This document shows positions 40,029-51,705 of a stretch of DNA of 64,000 nt, in pieces (position 1 is the stretch's first letter; the number at the start of each line of letters is the position of its first letter). The stretch is from Symbiodinium natans. Lineage: Eukaryota; Sar; Dinophyceae; Suessiales; Symbiodiniaceae. The DNA is taken from NCBI GenBank assembly GCA_905221605.1, contig CAJNDS010002117.1:250001-314000 (forward strand), in the 5' to 3' direction. The position numbers and the translations under genes were made by a program. Below the pieces are notes generated by a model, which saw only the letters and a list, made by a program, of their open reading frames with translations, did no database searches and was not told where the DNA came from.

Positions 40029-43000
40029 GTGCTGTGCAGCATCGGGAATGGCTCGGGTTTGGGGGGAGCTTCACGGAAGCTGCTGCAGACACGTTTAGGC
40101 GGATGAGTGTGCCAAAGTGTCTTGGCTGAGCTTGTGCTGTTTCGTGCGCCGGCTGCTTGTATCTGTGCGTGGTTTTTGGGTGGGTCCTTGACCAAATAGG
40201 AGGGAGAGGCTGGGGGCTCTCTGGAAAGGGGGTTCAGAGATAAGGCAGTCGCACATCATCCATGCGTACTTTGACCGAAATGGGCTGGGCTACTCCTTGG
40301 GGCGCCTTCACATCGGGTCTTGCGACTTTTGCCTCGGAAGTTGGAGTTGTGGAGACTTCTCAGATGAGTCCCTGAACGGCTGGGAACTGAGCTAATCAGG
40401 CTATTCATGATGATTCGTGATTCGTCTGTTGGAGTTCATTTTTTCTGTGGGCCTTGCAAAGAATCGTAAGTTTGTAAACAAGGCTTCAGCCTGGAGCGGT
40501 ATGAAGTGGCCATTCTCCCCATGGTCCGAGCTGCAATGCAGCTGGGGCCCCTCTCGTTGCTCGCGAGTCCCTGGAGCCCCCCTCCTTGGATGAAGAGCAA
40601 CGGGAAGTTCAACCTCGGGGGCAAGCTTCTGCCCCGATACCGTGCGTGTTGGGCCAAGCACTTCGTGTGCTTCGCGCAGGAGATGGCCTCACGTGGCGTC
40701 CCTTTGTGGGGGGTCTCTGTTCAGAACGAGCCTGAGGCTGCCACTCCCTGGGAGTCCTGCCAGTGGACAGGTGCTGAGGAGGCGGCCTTCATCCGAGACT
40801 TTCTGGGCCCAATGCTGCAGCAAGAAAAGCTTGACCTGAAGATTGTGGCGTGGGACCACAACAGAGATGGAATGCTGCAGCGCGCGGCGTCTATCTACAG
40901 CGACCCAGACGCTGCCAAGTACGTTTGGGGAATCGGGTATCATTGGTACTTGGATGAAAGATGCAGGACTCTGTATTGCTCTCTTCTTTTTTCATTTTGT
41001 ATTGTTGTTGTGGTGCTGAGAGCGACCCTCGAAAGGTCGAAGCTCTCCCCTTTTAAACCACATCACGGAGTCTGAAGCAAGTCCAAGTTCTGTCAGTCCC
41101 AGGTATGGCGACCCACGATTTGAGTGGTGGCCGGGCCGCGCGGAGGCAGGGCCCTTCGCGGCACTGAACGGTGGAAGGAGGGTGCAAGGGATGCGAGGGG
41201 CAACAGAAGGAAGTTGCAGGAGAGCAGAATCTGAAGCGCTGACCTCGTGCATTGCAGCTTATCTTGTTCTTAACTTGCCAGATTGCCAAACGTCTGACTC
41301 CCAGACCCTGACTTGCACCTAAGCCAGGTGCCTTTCGAGGATGCCCTGCGTGTCCTGGCCGCTGCCAGAAAACTTCCGGCGCCGGTGGGCTTGGGCTTTC
41401 GGCTGGGAGCAACATGACTCGGCAACCTGCAATCAGTGTCGAGCAGGTCATGAAGTTCTTGGCTGGTTCAGAGCATTTGGATGGCACGATGCACCTTGGT
41501 TGCCACAGGTGTATGTGGCAAGATATGTTCCGTGCGCGTCGCCATTAACCAGCAGCAGCACCAAAGACTTGGCTTTCTTGCGAGAATTTGGCTAGCTTCG
41601 CCGTTCCTTTTGTCTCATGCTTTCTGAGGCACTTTCCAGAGCTTCGTGGTCGGCTTTGTCTAGACAGCGTCCGGCAGACCGCTGACCTGAGGCAATGGTT
41701 TTGGCCCTCTTTCGGTTTATCCACACTCATCCAGTTCGATGTGCTTCAGGCGCAAGGCAAGAGTAAGCAGGATTTGAGAATCCAGGCCTGACAAGCACCT
41801 CCTCTTCACGGAGGGCTGCCAAGAGCTGGGAGGCAGAAGTCTCAGCTCCATGCTGGACAGCTGGAAGACAGGGGAGCGTTATGGCATGAACATCATTGCC
41901 GACCTCAATTCGGGCTGCGAGGGCTGGATTGACTGGAACCTTTGCCTGGACGAGCTTGGTGGTCGACTTGTCTGCAGTGGGCGTGCATTTAGGCTGTCAC
42001 GGTCTCGTCCGCTTCTAGGGGTTTTGGGCTGTCACGGTCTCGTCCGCTTCTAGGGGGTTTTGGGGTTTTAGGCTGTCACGGTCTCGTCCGCTTCTAGGGG
42101 TTTTGGTCTGTCACGGTCTCGTCTGCTTCTAGGGGTGTTGGGCTTTCACGGTCTCGTCCGCTTCTAGGGGTTTTGGGGTTTTAGGCTGTCACGGTCTCGT
42201 CCGCTTCTAGGGGTTTTGGGGTTTTGGGCTGTCACGGTCTCGTCCGCTTCTAGGGGTTTTGGGCTGTCACGGTCTCGTCCGCTTCTAGCGGTTTTGGGGT
42301 TTTAGGCTGTCACGGTCTCGTCCGCTTCTAGGGGTTTTGGGCTGTCACGGTCTCGTCCGCTTCTGCGGGTTTTGGGGCTGTCACGGTCTCGTCCGCTTCT
42401 AGGGGTTTTGGGCTGTCACGGTCTCGTCCGCTTCTAGGGGTTTTGGGCTGTCACGGTCTCGTCCGCTTCTAGGGGTTTTGGGGTTTTAGGCTGTCACGGT
42501 CTCGTCAGCTTCTAGGGGTTTTGGGCTGTTACGGTCTCGTCCGCTTCTAGCGGTTTTTGGGGTTTTAGGCTGTCACGGTCTCGTCCGCTTCTAGGGGTTT
42601 TGGGCTGTCACGGTCTCGTCCGCTTCTAGGGGTTTTGGGGTTTTAGGCTGTCACGGTCTCGTCCGCTTCTAGGGGTTTTGGGGTTTTAGGCTGTCACGGT
42701 CTCGGGGGTTTTAGGCTGTCACGGTCTCGTGCGCTTCTAGGGGTTTTGGGCTGTCACGGTCTCGTCCGCATCTGGGGGTTTTGGGCTGTCACGGGCTCGT
42801 CCGCTTCTAGGGGTTTTGGGGTTTTATGCTGTCACGGTCTCTTCGGGGTTTTAGCCTGTCACGGTCTCGTCCGCTTCCAGGGGTTTTTGGATGTCACGGT
42901 CTCGTCCGAGAAAGGGGTTTTGGGGTTTTAGGCTGTCACGGTCTCGTCCGCTTCTAGGGGTTTTGGGGTTTTAAGCTGTCACGGTCTCGTCCGCTTCTAG

Positions 43001-46000
43001 GGGTTTTGGGCTGTCACGGTCTCGTCCGCTTCTAGGGGTTTTGGGGTTTTAGGCTGTCACGGTCTCGTCCGCTTCTAGGGGTTTTGGGGTTTTAGGCTGT
43101 CACGGTCTCGTCCGCTTCTAAGGGTTTTGGGCTGTCACGGTCTCGTCCGCTTCTAGGGGTTTTGGGGTTTTAGGCTGTCACGGTCTCGTCCGCTTCTAGG
43201 GGTTTTGGGCTGTCACGGGCTCGTCCGCTTCTAGGGGTTTTGGGGTTTTAGGCTGTCACGGTCTCGTCCGTTCTAGCGGTTTTTGGGGTTTTGGGCTGTC
43301 ACGGTCTCGTCCGCTTCTAGGGGTTTAGGCTGTCACGGTCTCGTCCGCTTCTACACATCGCAAGGCCCAGTCTGAATGTCACGCCCTGCGTTTGTCGTGA
43401 ATTCACACGTCAAGGCCCCAAAGGCCCCAGCCTGTATGTCAGGCCCTGTGCTCTTCGTGAGTTCACATCGCAAGGCTCAGCCTGTATGTCACGCCTTGCG
43501 TTTGTCGTGAATTCACACGTCAAGGCCCCAAAGGCCCCAGCCTGTATGTCACGCCCTGTGCTCTTCGTGAGTTCACATCGCAAGGCTCAGCCTGTATGTC
43601 ACGCCTTGCGTTTGTCGTGAATTCACACGTCAAGGCCCCAAAGGCCCCAGCCTGTATGTCACGCCCTGTGCTCTTCGTGAGTTCACATCGCAAGGCCCCA
43701 GCCTGTATGTCACGCCCTGTGTTTGTTGTGAATTCACACGTCAAGGCCCACAAGCCCCCCAGCCTGTATGTCACGCCATGTGCTCTTCGTGAGTTCACAT
43801 CGCAAAGCCCCAGCCTGTATGTCACGCCCTGTCACGGTCTCGTCCGCTTCTAGGGGTTTTGGGGTTTTAGGCTGTCACGGTCTCGTCCGCTTCTAGGGGT
43901 TTTGGGCGGTCACGGTCTCGTCCGCTTCTAGGGGTTTGGGCTGTCACGGTCTCGTCCCCTTCTAGGGGTTTTGGGCTGTCACGGTCTCGTCCGCTTCTAG
44001 GGGTGTTGGGCTGTCACGGTCTCGTCCGCTTCTAGGGGTTTTGGGGTTTTAGGCTGGCGCGGTCTCGTCCGCTTCTAGGGGTTTTGGGCTGTCACGGTCT
44101 CGTCCGCTTCTAGGAGTCTTGGGGTTTTAGGCTGTCACGGTCTCGTCCGCTTCTAGGGGTGTTGTCCGCTTCTAGGGGTTTTGGGCTGTCACGGTCTCGT
44201 CCGCTTCTAGGGGTTTTGGGGTTTTAGGCTGTCACAGTCTCGTCCGCTTCTAGGGGTTTTGGGCTGTCACGGTCTCGTCCGCTTCTAGGGGTTTTGGGGT
44301 TTTAGGCTGTCACGGTCTCGTCCGCTTCTAGGGGTTTTGGGGTTTTAGGCTGTCACGGTCTCGTCCGCTTCTAGGGGTTTTGGGCTGTCACAGTCTCGTC
44401 CGCTTCTAGGGGTTTTGGGGTTTTAGGCTGTCACGGTCTCGTCCGCTTCTAGGGGTTTTGGGCTGTCACGGTCTCGTCTGCTTCTAGGGGTGTTGGGCTG
44501 TCACGGGCTCGTCCGCTTCTAGGGGTTTTGGGGTGTTAGGCTGTCACGGTCTCGTCCGCTTCTAGGAGGTTTTGGGCTGTCACGGTCTCGTCCGCTTCTA
44601 GGGGTTTTGGGGTTTTAGGCTGTCACGGTCTCGTCCGCTTCTAGGGGTTTTGGGCTGTCACGGTCTCGTCCGCTTCTAGGGGTTTTGGGCTGTCACGGTC
44701 TCGTCCGCTTCTAGGGTTTTAGGGTTTTAGGCTGTCACGGTCTCGTCCGCTTCTAGGGGATTTGGGCGACGCGGACGAGACCGTGTCAGCCTAAAACCCC
44801 AAAACCCCTAGGAGCGAACGAACCCGTGACAGCCCAACACCCCTAGAAGCAGACGAGACCGTGACAGCCCAAACCCCCTAGAAGCGGACGAGACCGTGAC
44901 AGCCTGAAACCCCAAAACCCCTAGAAGCGGACGAGACCGTGACAGCCTCAAGCCCCAAAACCCCCAGAAGCGGACGAGACCGTGACAGCCTAAAACCCCA
45001 AAACACCTAGAAGCGGACGAGACCGTGACAGCCTGAAACCCCAAAACCCCTAGAAGCGGACGAGACCGTGACAGCCTGAAACCCCAAAACCCCTAGAAGC
45101 GGACGAGACTGTGACAGCCTAAAACCCCAAATCCCCTAGTTCGAAGCGGACGAGACCGTGACAGCCCCAAAACCCCTAGAAGCGGACGAGACCGTGACAG
45201 CCTAAAACCAGAAAACCCCTAGAAGCGGACGAGAACGTGACAGCCCAAAACCCCTAGAAGCGGACGAGACCGTGACAGCCTAAAACCCCAAAAACCCATA
45301 GAAGCGGACGAGACCGTGACAGCCCAAAACCCCTAGTAGCGGACGAGACCGTGACAGCCCAAAACCCCAAAAACCCTAGAAGCGGACGAGCCCGTGACAG
45401 CCCAACACCCCTAGAAGCAGACGAGACCGTGACAGCCCAAAACCCCTAGAAGCGGACGAGACCGTGACAGCCTAAAACCCCGAAACCCCAGAAGCGGACG
45501 AGAGCGTGACCGGAAAAAACCCCTAGAAGCGGACGAGACCGTGACAGCCTAAAACCCCAAAACCCCTATAAGCGGACGAGACCGTGACAGCCCAAAACCC
45601 CTAGAAACGGACGAGACCGTGACAGCCTAAAACCCCAAAACCCCTAGAAGCGGACGAGAGGCTGTCACGGTCTCGTCCGCTTCTACGGGTTTTGGGCTGT
45701 CACGCTCTCGTCCGCTTGGGGGTTTTGGGGTTTTAGGCTGTCACGGTCTCGTCCGCTTCTAGGGGTTTTGGGCTGTCACGGTCTCGTCCGCTTCTAGGGG
45801 TTTTGGGGTTTTAGGCTGTCACGGTCTCGTCCGCTTTTAGGGGTTTTGGGCTGTCACGCTCTCGTCCGCTTCTAGGGGTTTTGGGGTTTTAGGCTGTCAC
45901 GGTCTCGTCCGCTTCTAGGGTTTTGGGCTGTCACGCTCTCGTCCGCTTCTAGGGGTTTTGGGGTTTTAGGCTGTCACGGTCTCGTCCGCTTCTAGGGGTT

Positions 46001-46985
46001 TTGGGATTTCACGGACCAGCGGAGCGTGATGGGTCGCACCCGATTCGTGAGGTCCAAACCATGTCGGTAACTTTTGCCTTGCACCGATCATATGTGACAC
46101 TCGCAGCCTGTCTGCATTGAGCGTGATAGCTTCCATTTGTGCCGGAAGCTTAAGCGTCACGAGGTTCCCGCAAAGCTTATTACGTGAGGTTCGGATGAGG
46201 TCCTCCTTCAACCTGCTTACTGGTTCCTGGGCCACTTCTCCAGGCGTTGCAATCTGATCTGCATGGTGTGAGGTGGCAAGATGTGGTACGAAGTGTATGG
46301 AGACTTGATATGAGTCTCGTGTATGTACAGGTTGTTGCATAGCAGGCTGTAAAACCATGGGCCGGGCCAAAGTGGTGAAACGATAGGGTGTGTCGGTTGG
46401 CAGGTACATTCGGCCAGGGGCCCGCCGGGTGCTTTGCAGCTCGAGTCGAGATCTCCTGGAATGCACTGCCTGGCGCAATGTGGATGACACCCTTTCAGTT
46501 GTTGTCTCCTGGTCATACATACGAGCTGACATGCTTGGACCGTATCGGTGCTTCCGTTAAGTCCCAGGTCGTAGCTCTAGTGTCTTGGAAAAGTTTGCAT
46601 TTTGTGTGCAGCTACATGATACCCGTTGCTCAGGTAATGAACCAGTCAGAGAGTGACTTGGAGTTCACGCTGAGGCATCGCTGCAGAGCATGCTGACTCT
46701 GGTGCTCCCCGGTTCTCATCCTGTGTGCTTGGCAGGATTAGTGGCTCGGGTGCTACCACGGCGGAAGCGCCCTCACATTCGATCACAACATTCATTGACC
46801 CTTGGACAGCAGCGATAGAGGGATGTCTCGGAAGTGGAGAAAACACACGCCATCCCAGGTCGAGAATGGTGGATCTCACAGCGCATCTCGCTTGTAGCAG
46901 CGACGTCAAAGCGGACTCGGACACAGACGCGGGGGGCCTCGCTTTCCGGCAAGTTCAGTGCTGCGCCAACATGCCCGGCTGGTGA
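40029..46985 (+). CDS. GH30-family glucosylceramidase-like hydrolase, 10 exons (5' end missing)
   Basis: Exons 40,029-40,110; 40,245-40,378; 40,483-40,955; 41,328-41,380; 41,786-41,961; 46,052-46,105; 46,189-46,243; 46,404-46,503; 46,634-46,674; 46,736-46,985 join without a phase error. In order they give GFGGSFTEAAADTF; YFDRNGLGYSLGRLHIGSCD; LLASPWSPPPWMKSNG; VQNEPEAA (acid/base Glu, 40,728-40,730); GIGYHWYLD; HLLFTEGCQE (nucleophile Glu, 41,811-41,813); GERYGMNIIADLNSG, GWIDWNLCLDELGG; PNHVGNFCLAPI; YWFLGHFSRYIRPGARRV; SVVVMNQSESDLEF; EAPSHSITTF. These are the landmarks of GH30 retaining beta-glycosidases such as acid glucosylceramidase, which cleave glucose from glucosylceramide in lysosome-like compartments or outside the cell. 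Donors are GC, GC, GA, GC, GT, GC, GC, GT, GC; every acceptor is AG|G. The C-terminus after TTF is unusually long (about 60 residues) and may be mis-modelled. Intron 5 holds the 4-kb satellite. Confidence 0.85.
43354..43829. repeat. Nested 110-bp higher-order satellite, about 4.3 copies
   Basis: CACATCGCAAGGC recurs at 43,354, 43,464, 43,574, 43,684 and 43,795. Each 110-bp unit is two related halves of about 50 and 60 bp, both containing CAGCCTGTATGTCACGCC and ending in TCGTGA(A/G)TT. Main-array units flank it on both sides, so it was inserted into or grown within the larger array. Confidence 0.9.
44768..45659. repeat. Inverted block within the satellite array
   Basis: Between these points the units read as the reverse complement (CCTAGAAGCGGACGAGACCG + TGACAGCC). 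Both junctions are abrupt: TTTGGGCGACGCGGACGAG on the left, CGGACGAGAGGCTGTCACGG on the right. Palindromic array parts of this length can extrude cruciforms or arise by inversion. Confidence 0.9.
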
Positions 46986-49404
46986 GCGACGCACTTTCCA
47001 TACTGGTGTTCAACGGCACACAAACCAGTGCAGTGCCCGTTTCAATGCTGGTCCTCGGAGCAGGCATTCGCCTCCAAAGTGCACTGTCCGACTGTGTACG
47101 CGGCATGCGGGGCTGATACCGTCGCATCCACAAGATCGCCTTTGAGACGTTCTAGGCGCACCATGATGTGGTGCTGCGAGCATCGGTGTATAGCACCTAT
47201 GGCATGGACTCGAGGGGAAGTCTGCAAAAGCTATCTCTTGATGAAGTGCGCCGCTGTTGAGAAATGGCGGGTTGCAGCGCTAGCTTGATCTGTTCCCTCC
47301 ATTGCGAGCCACATTGAGATCTGAAGCACACTGTCAATTCAGGCGGCGTTGTCGCGTGCCTGGCTTGTTGATAGCTGCATCAGCTGCTGATTCTACGATT
47401 GTAAGCAAGTGCGTGGAAGCTATGAATAGTAGGCATGCTTTTCGAAGTTGTTATCAGCAAAATTAAAAGGCGCAACGTATTGGATTTTGTTTTCTGAGCC
47501 TCCTTGGCCGCAGCTGCTTGGCTTGAACATGTGATTGGGATAGACCCTTGGTTTGTTCCATGAACCTTTGCACTGGCGACAGCTGCCAGCTAAACAGTGC
47601 ATCTCTACCCCACAGCCATCTTTCGTTTGTCTGACCAGTTGCTAGCACCACGGCCAGCTTCAATGTGCCGTTGCTCGGCCAAAGCCTTACAAGTCAAACA
47701 TGCGTCAAGCATGCGTGGGGCATGTGTGACGAGTTCGTAGGCTTTTGGCTGCCCTCCCATTGCCTGAAGTGCGAGGTCAGCGGGCATCGTCCGCCATGAC
47801 AGAGTGTGATCCTCGGGCATTGGGTGACGAGGGCGCCACTGCGATGCGAGGGCTTGTTTGGCCGTTGTTTAGGGCTTGGAGTGTGGGATAACGGATATAC
47901 CCCGAGGCCGTCTCTCAAAGTTCCTGCATTTTTCATCCTTTCCCCACCGAATGGTGAAGGGCCATGCAGTGCAGAGGAAAAATGCCGTGAAGAAGGGTCC
48001 TGCTCGAGTTCTAAAGGTTCGAAAGCTGCTGTGCTAGTTTGTGGACCGAGGGCCTGGTTTGATCAGCAAGGTATGGGCAATTTGGAAACGTTCTCTTGCC
48101 TAAGTGATGAAGTGAGATGTGCGCTTGAGCTGTTTAGCTGGAAGGCTGAGTCTTCTCCATTAGAAGACCCGCAAAACAGATGCACAGCATTGGACCCTCC
48201 CAAAAACCTATGTGAAACTTTGTGAAATCTGCACAGGAGTTCTTCCTCATGGCATGTGGACGAAGACATTGTGACGTCAACATGTGGAAATCGGAACGAT
48301 CACGGGACAATGTAAAGGCACAAACATTGGAGGCGAAGTCCACGTCACCGGTGTTGGTGGAGTTTTAGACGATCGGCAGGGTTTTTAGCTACGGCCCCTA
48401 CTGCCAAGGTCGATGCTTTCGGTTTTGAGATCATCATCCTGCCTTGACCAGCAACTTTGCAGGGTGTTAACCGTTGTCCCCACTGGGTACCTGATGCCAC
48501 TGGTTTGCTACAGGCAGTGCTTTCGTAAATTCCCTTAGTTGTCTTTTGGGCATACAGGCCCCTTACAAGACTGTGCACAAACCAGGACAATGGCACGGTC
48601 GTGGGTTGATATTCCTTTGACAGCTCCAAAGTTAAACCAAATTGGGTGCCAAAAATCGACCAAAAGGAGAGATTGATGGGCCTTCTTCAAATCCCCCAGA
48701 CGGTGTTGAAGAAAGCTACGTTGCCGAACCGGGTCGCGAGCCAGCGGTCTACAACCAAAGAGTGGTGTTCCGCGCGGGGCACACCACCTGTCATTTTCAG
48801 AGCGCATTGGGGCAGAGGCTGCAAAGAACAACGTGTTATCATAAATCTTTTTGCTTATGCATCTTGTGCCTCATCTGACCTTGTCGAACCCATGAGCCGC
48901 ACAGTGGTTTTCCAAGGCCACGACTCCTGCCCATCGCTCCATGGCTCCCGGAGAGGCGACGAGAAATCCGTTGAGCGTTTGCGAGTTGCGGGGGAGATGA
49001 GTTCCTGGGATTCCAACCTTGCATCGCCCACGTAACCGAATCTGCCAGCATCTATCTCGTTCTGAGATCCTGCAGGTCACGTCCGGGGCGATGCACCCTG
49101 GGCCTGTGCCCTCCTCAAATGTGCTCGTGTGCTGGAGCTTTTGTCACGGAGCTTGAAGGTTGGAGGGTTGGAGGTTCGGTGGTTTGTTTGCCTAGTGAAA
49201 AATGTGTGGAGAACCCTCATGCGGGCAGATGCGAGATCGTCGCCCCGACAGGCTGGGTAGGCTTCTTACAAGTCTCAGCCACGCCAGACTCGGATGGTTT
49301 GCAGGGCTCAATGCCTTCCTCAATGCATTTATCATCAGAGAGAACCGCAAGAACAACATAGCACGAAGATCATAGGCTTTCTTGAGCCCAGAAGATGACT
49401 GCCC
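46986..49404. other. No identified gene; possible single exons
   Basis: A plus-strand stretch at about 46,986-47,116 reads DALSILVFNGTQTSAVPVSM and continues LVLGAGIRLQSALSD, which looks protein-like but has no partner. The 139-codon frame at 47,806-48,225 has no recognised domain. The rest shows nothing. Confidence 0.3.
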
Positions 49405-51705
49405 TGTGTGTGTGTGTAAACCCTGATTCTAAGCTAAGGGGCTTTGGAGCTGAGAGCTTATGCATGAGTCGAATTTTCCCGCAGGGGGATTGGGCCTGAT
49501 GCTTCTACCCAATCCAACGAAGCTATGAAGCATCAGGGGATGTGGAGTTTGGCCAGCTCCATGTACCTGCAATGTTTTCCAGGAGTCCCGATGGGATTCC
49601 CCTATACTGAGGTCTCTCCTGTACTGAGGTCTCTCCAGTCATCTCCAGTCAGTGTACCATTGTACAACAATCTCTGGCTGACCTCCCTCTCTCCGTGTGT
49701 GGGCTTCGTCGCCCAAGGGCAATTTACCCGTTTGGGCATTGCCTGATTCCTGGATGGGGATCACCCAAGTAAACAGAGAGGCTTCAGTGCCAGATGAGCC
49801 TTGGTAGGCACCCAGTGCTATGAGCGGATTCTCTCTCTCTCTCGAGGTACCAGCCACGGCTGAAGCTCAAAGTCGCCAATAAGGGCGGAACCGGAAATTG
49901 TTGAAGGGCGTCGTATGCCCAGTCGTGAGACATAGACGAGGTGGTCTAACTCTCTATTCGTGGGTCTCGACCCGAGTCGAATTTCCGGTGGTTGCCCCTC
50001 AGTTGCAAATAGACCGTTTTCTTTCTTTAAAAGTAGAGGTGCTCTGGGTCGCTGTGGACAGCGGGGGCCTCCTGGACGCTCCTGGGTCCTTTGTGGCAGC
50101 TGGGGGTCCTCCACGACGACGACGATGATGGGAGGTGCCTTGGGTCAAGGCGGTGGCAGCTGGGATCTCCCGGACGCTCCTGGGCCTGTCATGGCAGCTG
50201 GAGGTCTCTGACGACGATGATGACGACGACACTAAGGATTTCTAAGGTCGGTGCTGGAGGAGGAGGGCCTATGGCGGTGACGGGCCTATGGCGGAGGACT
50301 CACCGGTGACAAAGGTACAAGACCAGGACTTTCCCTCTTCGGAGGGTGTGCGTGCAGCATATCTCTTGTGGCCTTGGAATGCACTGTGTCTCCCCTCGTA
50401 GGAGGGTGTGTGTGTGTGTAAACCCTGATTCTAAGCTAAGGGGCTTGGAGCTGAGAGCTTATGCATGAGTCGAATTTTCCCGCAGGGGGATTGGGCCTGA
50501 TGCTTCTACCCAATCCAACGAAGCTATGAAGCATCAGGGGATGTGGAGTTTGGCCAGCTCCATGTACCTGCAATGTTTTCCAGGAGTCCCGATGGGATTC
50601 CCCTATACTGAGGTCTCTCCTGTACTGAGGTCTCTCCAGTCATCTCCAGTCAGTGTACCATTGTACAACAATCTCTGGCTGACCTCCCTCTCTCCGTGTG
50701 TGGGCTTCGTCGCCCAAGGGCAATTTACCCGTTTGGGCATTGCCTGATTCCTGGATGGGGATCACCCAAGTAAACAGAGAGGCTTCAGTGCCAGATGAGC
50801 CTTGGTAGGCACCCAGTGCTATGAGCGGATTCTCTCTCTCTCTCGAGGTACCAGCCACGGCTGAAGCTCAAAGTCGCCAATAAGGGCGGAACCGGAAATT
50901 GTTGAAGGGCGTCGTATGCCCAGTCGTGAGACATAGACGAGGTGGTCTAACTCTCTATTCGTGGGTCTCGACCCGAGTCGAATTTCCGGTGGTTGCCCCT
51001 CAGTTGCAAATAGACCGTTTTCTTTCTTTAAAAGTAGAGGTGCTCTGGGTCGCTGTGGACAGCGGGGGCCTCCTGGACGCTCCTGGGTCCTTTGTGGCAG
51101 CTGGGGGTCCTCCACGACGACGACGATGATGGGAGGTGCCTTGGGTCAAGGCGGTGGCAGCTGGGATCTCCCGGACGCTCCTGGGCCTGTCATGGCAGCT
51201 GGAGGTCTCTGACGACGATGATGACGACGACACTAAGGATTTCTAAGGTCGGTGCTGGAGGAGGAGGGCCTATGGTGGTGACGGGCCTATGGCGGAGGAC
51301 TCACCGGTGACAAAGGTACAAGACCAGGACTTTCCCTCTTCGGAGGGTGTGCGTGCAGCATATCTCTTGTGGCCTTGGAATGCACTGTGTCTCCCCTCGT
51401 AGGAGGGGTGTGTGTGTGTAAACCCTGATTCTAAGCTAAGGGGCTTTGGAGCTGAGAGCTTATGCATGAGTCGAATTTTCCCGCAGGGGGATTGGGCCTG
51501 ATGCTTCTACCCAATCCAACGAAGCTATGAAGCATCAGGGGATGTGGAGTTTGGCCAGCTCCATGTACCTGCAATGTTTTCCAGGAGTCCCGATGGGATT
51601 CCCCTATACTGAGGTCTCTCCTGTACTGAGGTCTCTCCAGTCATCTCCAGTCAGTGTACCATTGTACAACAATCTCTGGCTGACCTCCCTCTCTCCGTGT
51701 GTGGG
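49405..51705. repeat. Tandem duplication of a 1,001-bp unit, 2.3 copies
   Basis: Copy 1 runs from about 49,409, copy 2 from about 50,410 and partial copy 3 from about 51,411 to 51,705. The copies differ at only a few positions (for example GGGCTTTGG/GGGCTTGG, and one C/T at about 50,273/51,274). Every copy starts in a TG dinucleotide run. Inside are a CGA/CGATGA trinucleotide stretch and a CTCT run. The repeated 73- and 98-codon frames are short and carry no motif, so coding is doubtful. Confidence 0.95.

Larger units (their letters stand above)
41991..46006. repeat. 4-kb satellite array inside a GH30 intron
   Basis: About 100 units of GGCTGTCACGGTCTCGTCCG + CTTCTAGGGGTTTT (34 bp), alternating irregularly with a longer form of about 43 bp that adds GGGGTTTTA. 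The array fills nearly all of the intron 41,962-46,051. It contains an inverted block (44,768-45,659) and a different nested satellite (43,354-43,829). Open frames within it are repeat artefacts. Confidence 0.95.

Noticed and set aside
43520-43853. Frames of 85-101 codons within the satellite
   Set aside because: Translations of the 110-bp repeat.
41991-46006. Possible CRISPR-like array
   Set aside because: Units are contiguous without unique spacers, orientation flips, and the context is eukaryotic.
49525-51233. Repeated 73-98 codon frames in the 1,001-bp unit
   Set aside because: They recur only because the DNA is duplicated; no motif, and frames are open on both strands.
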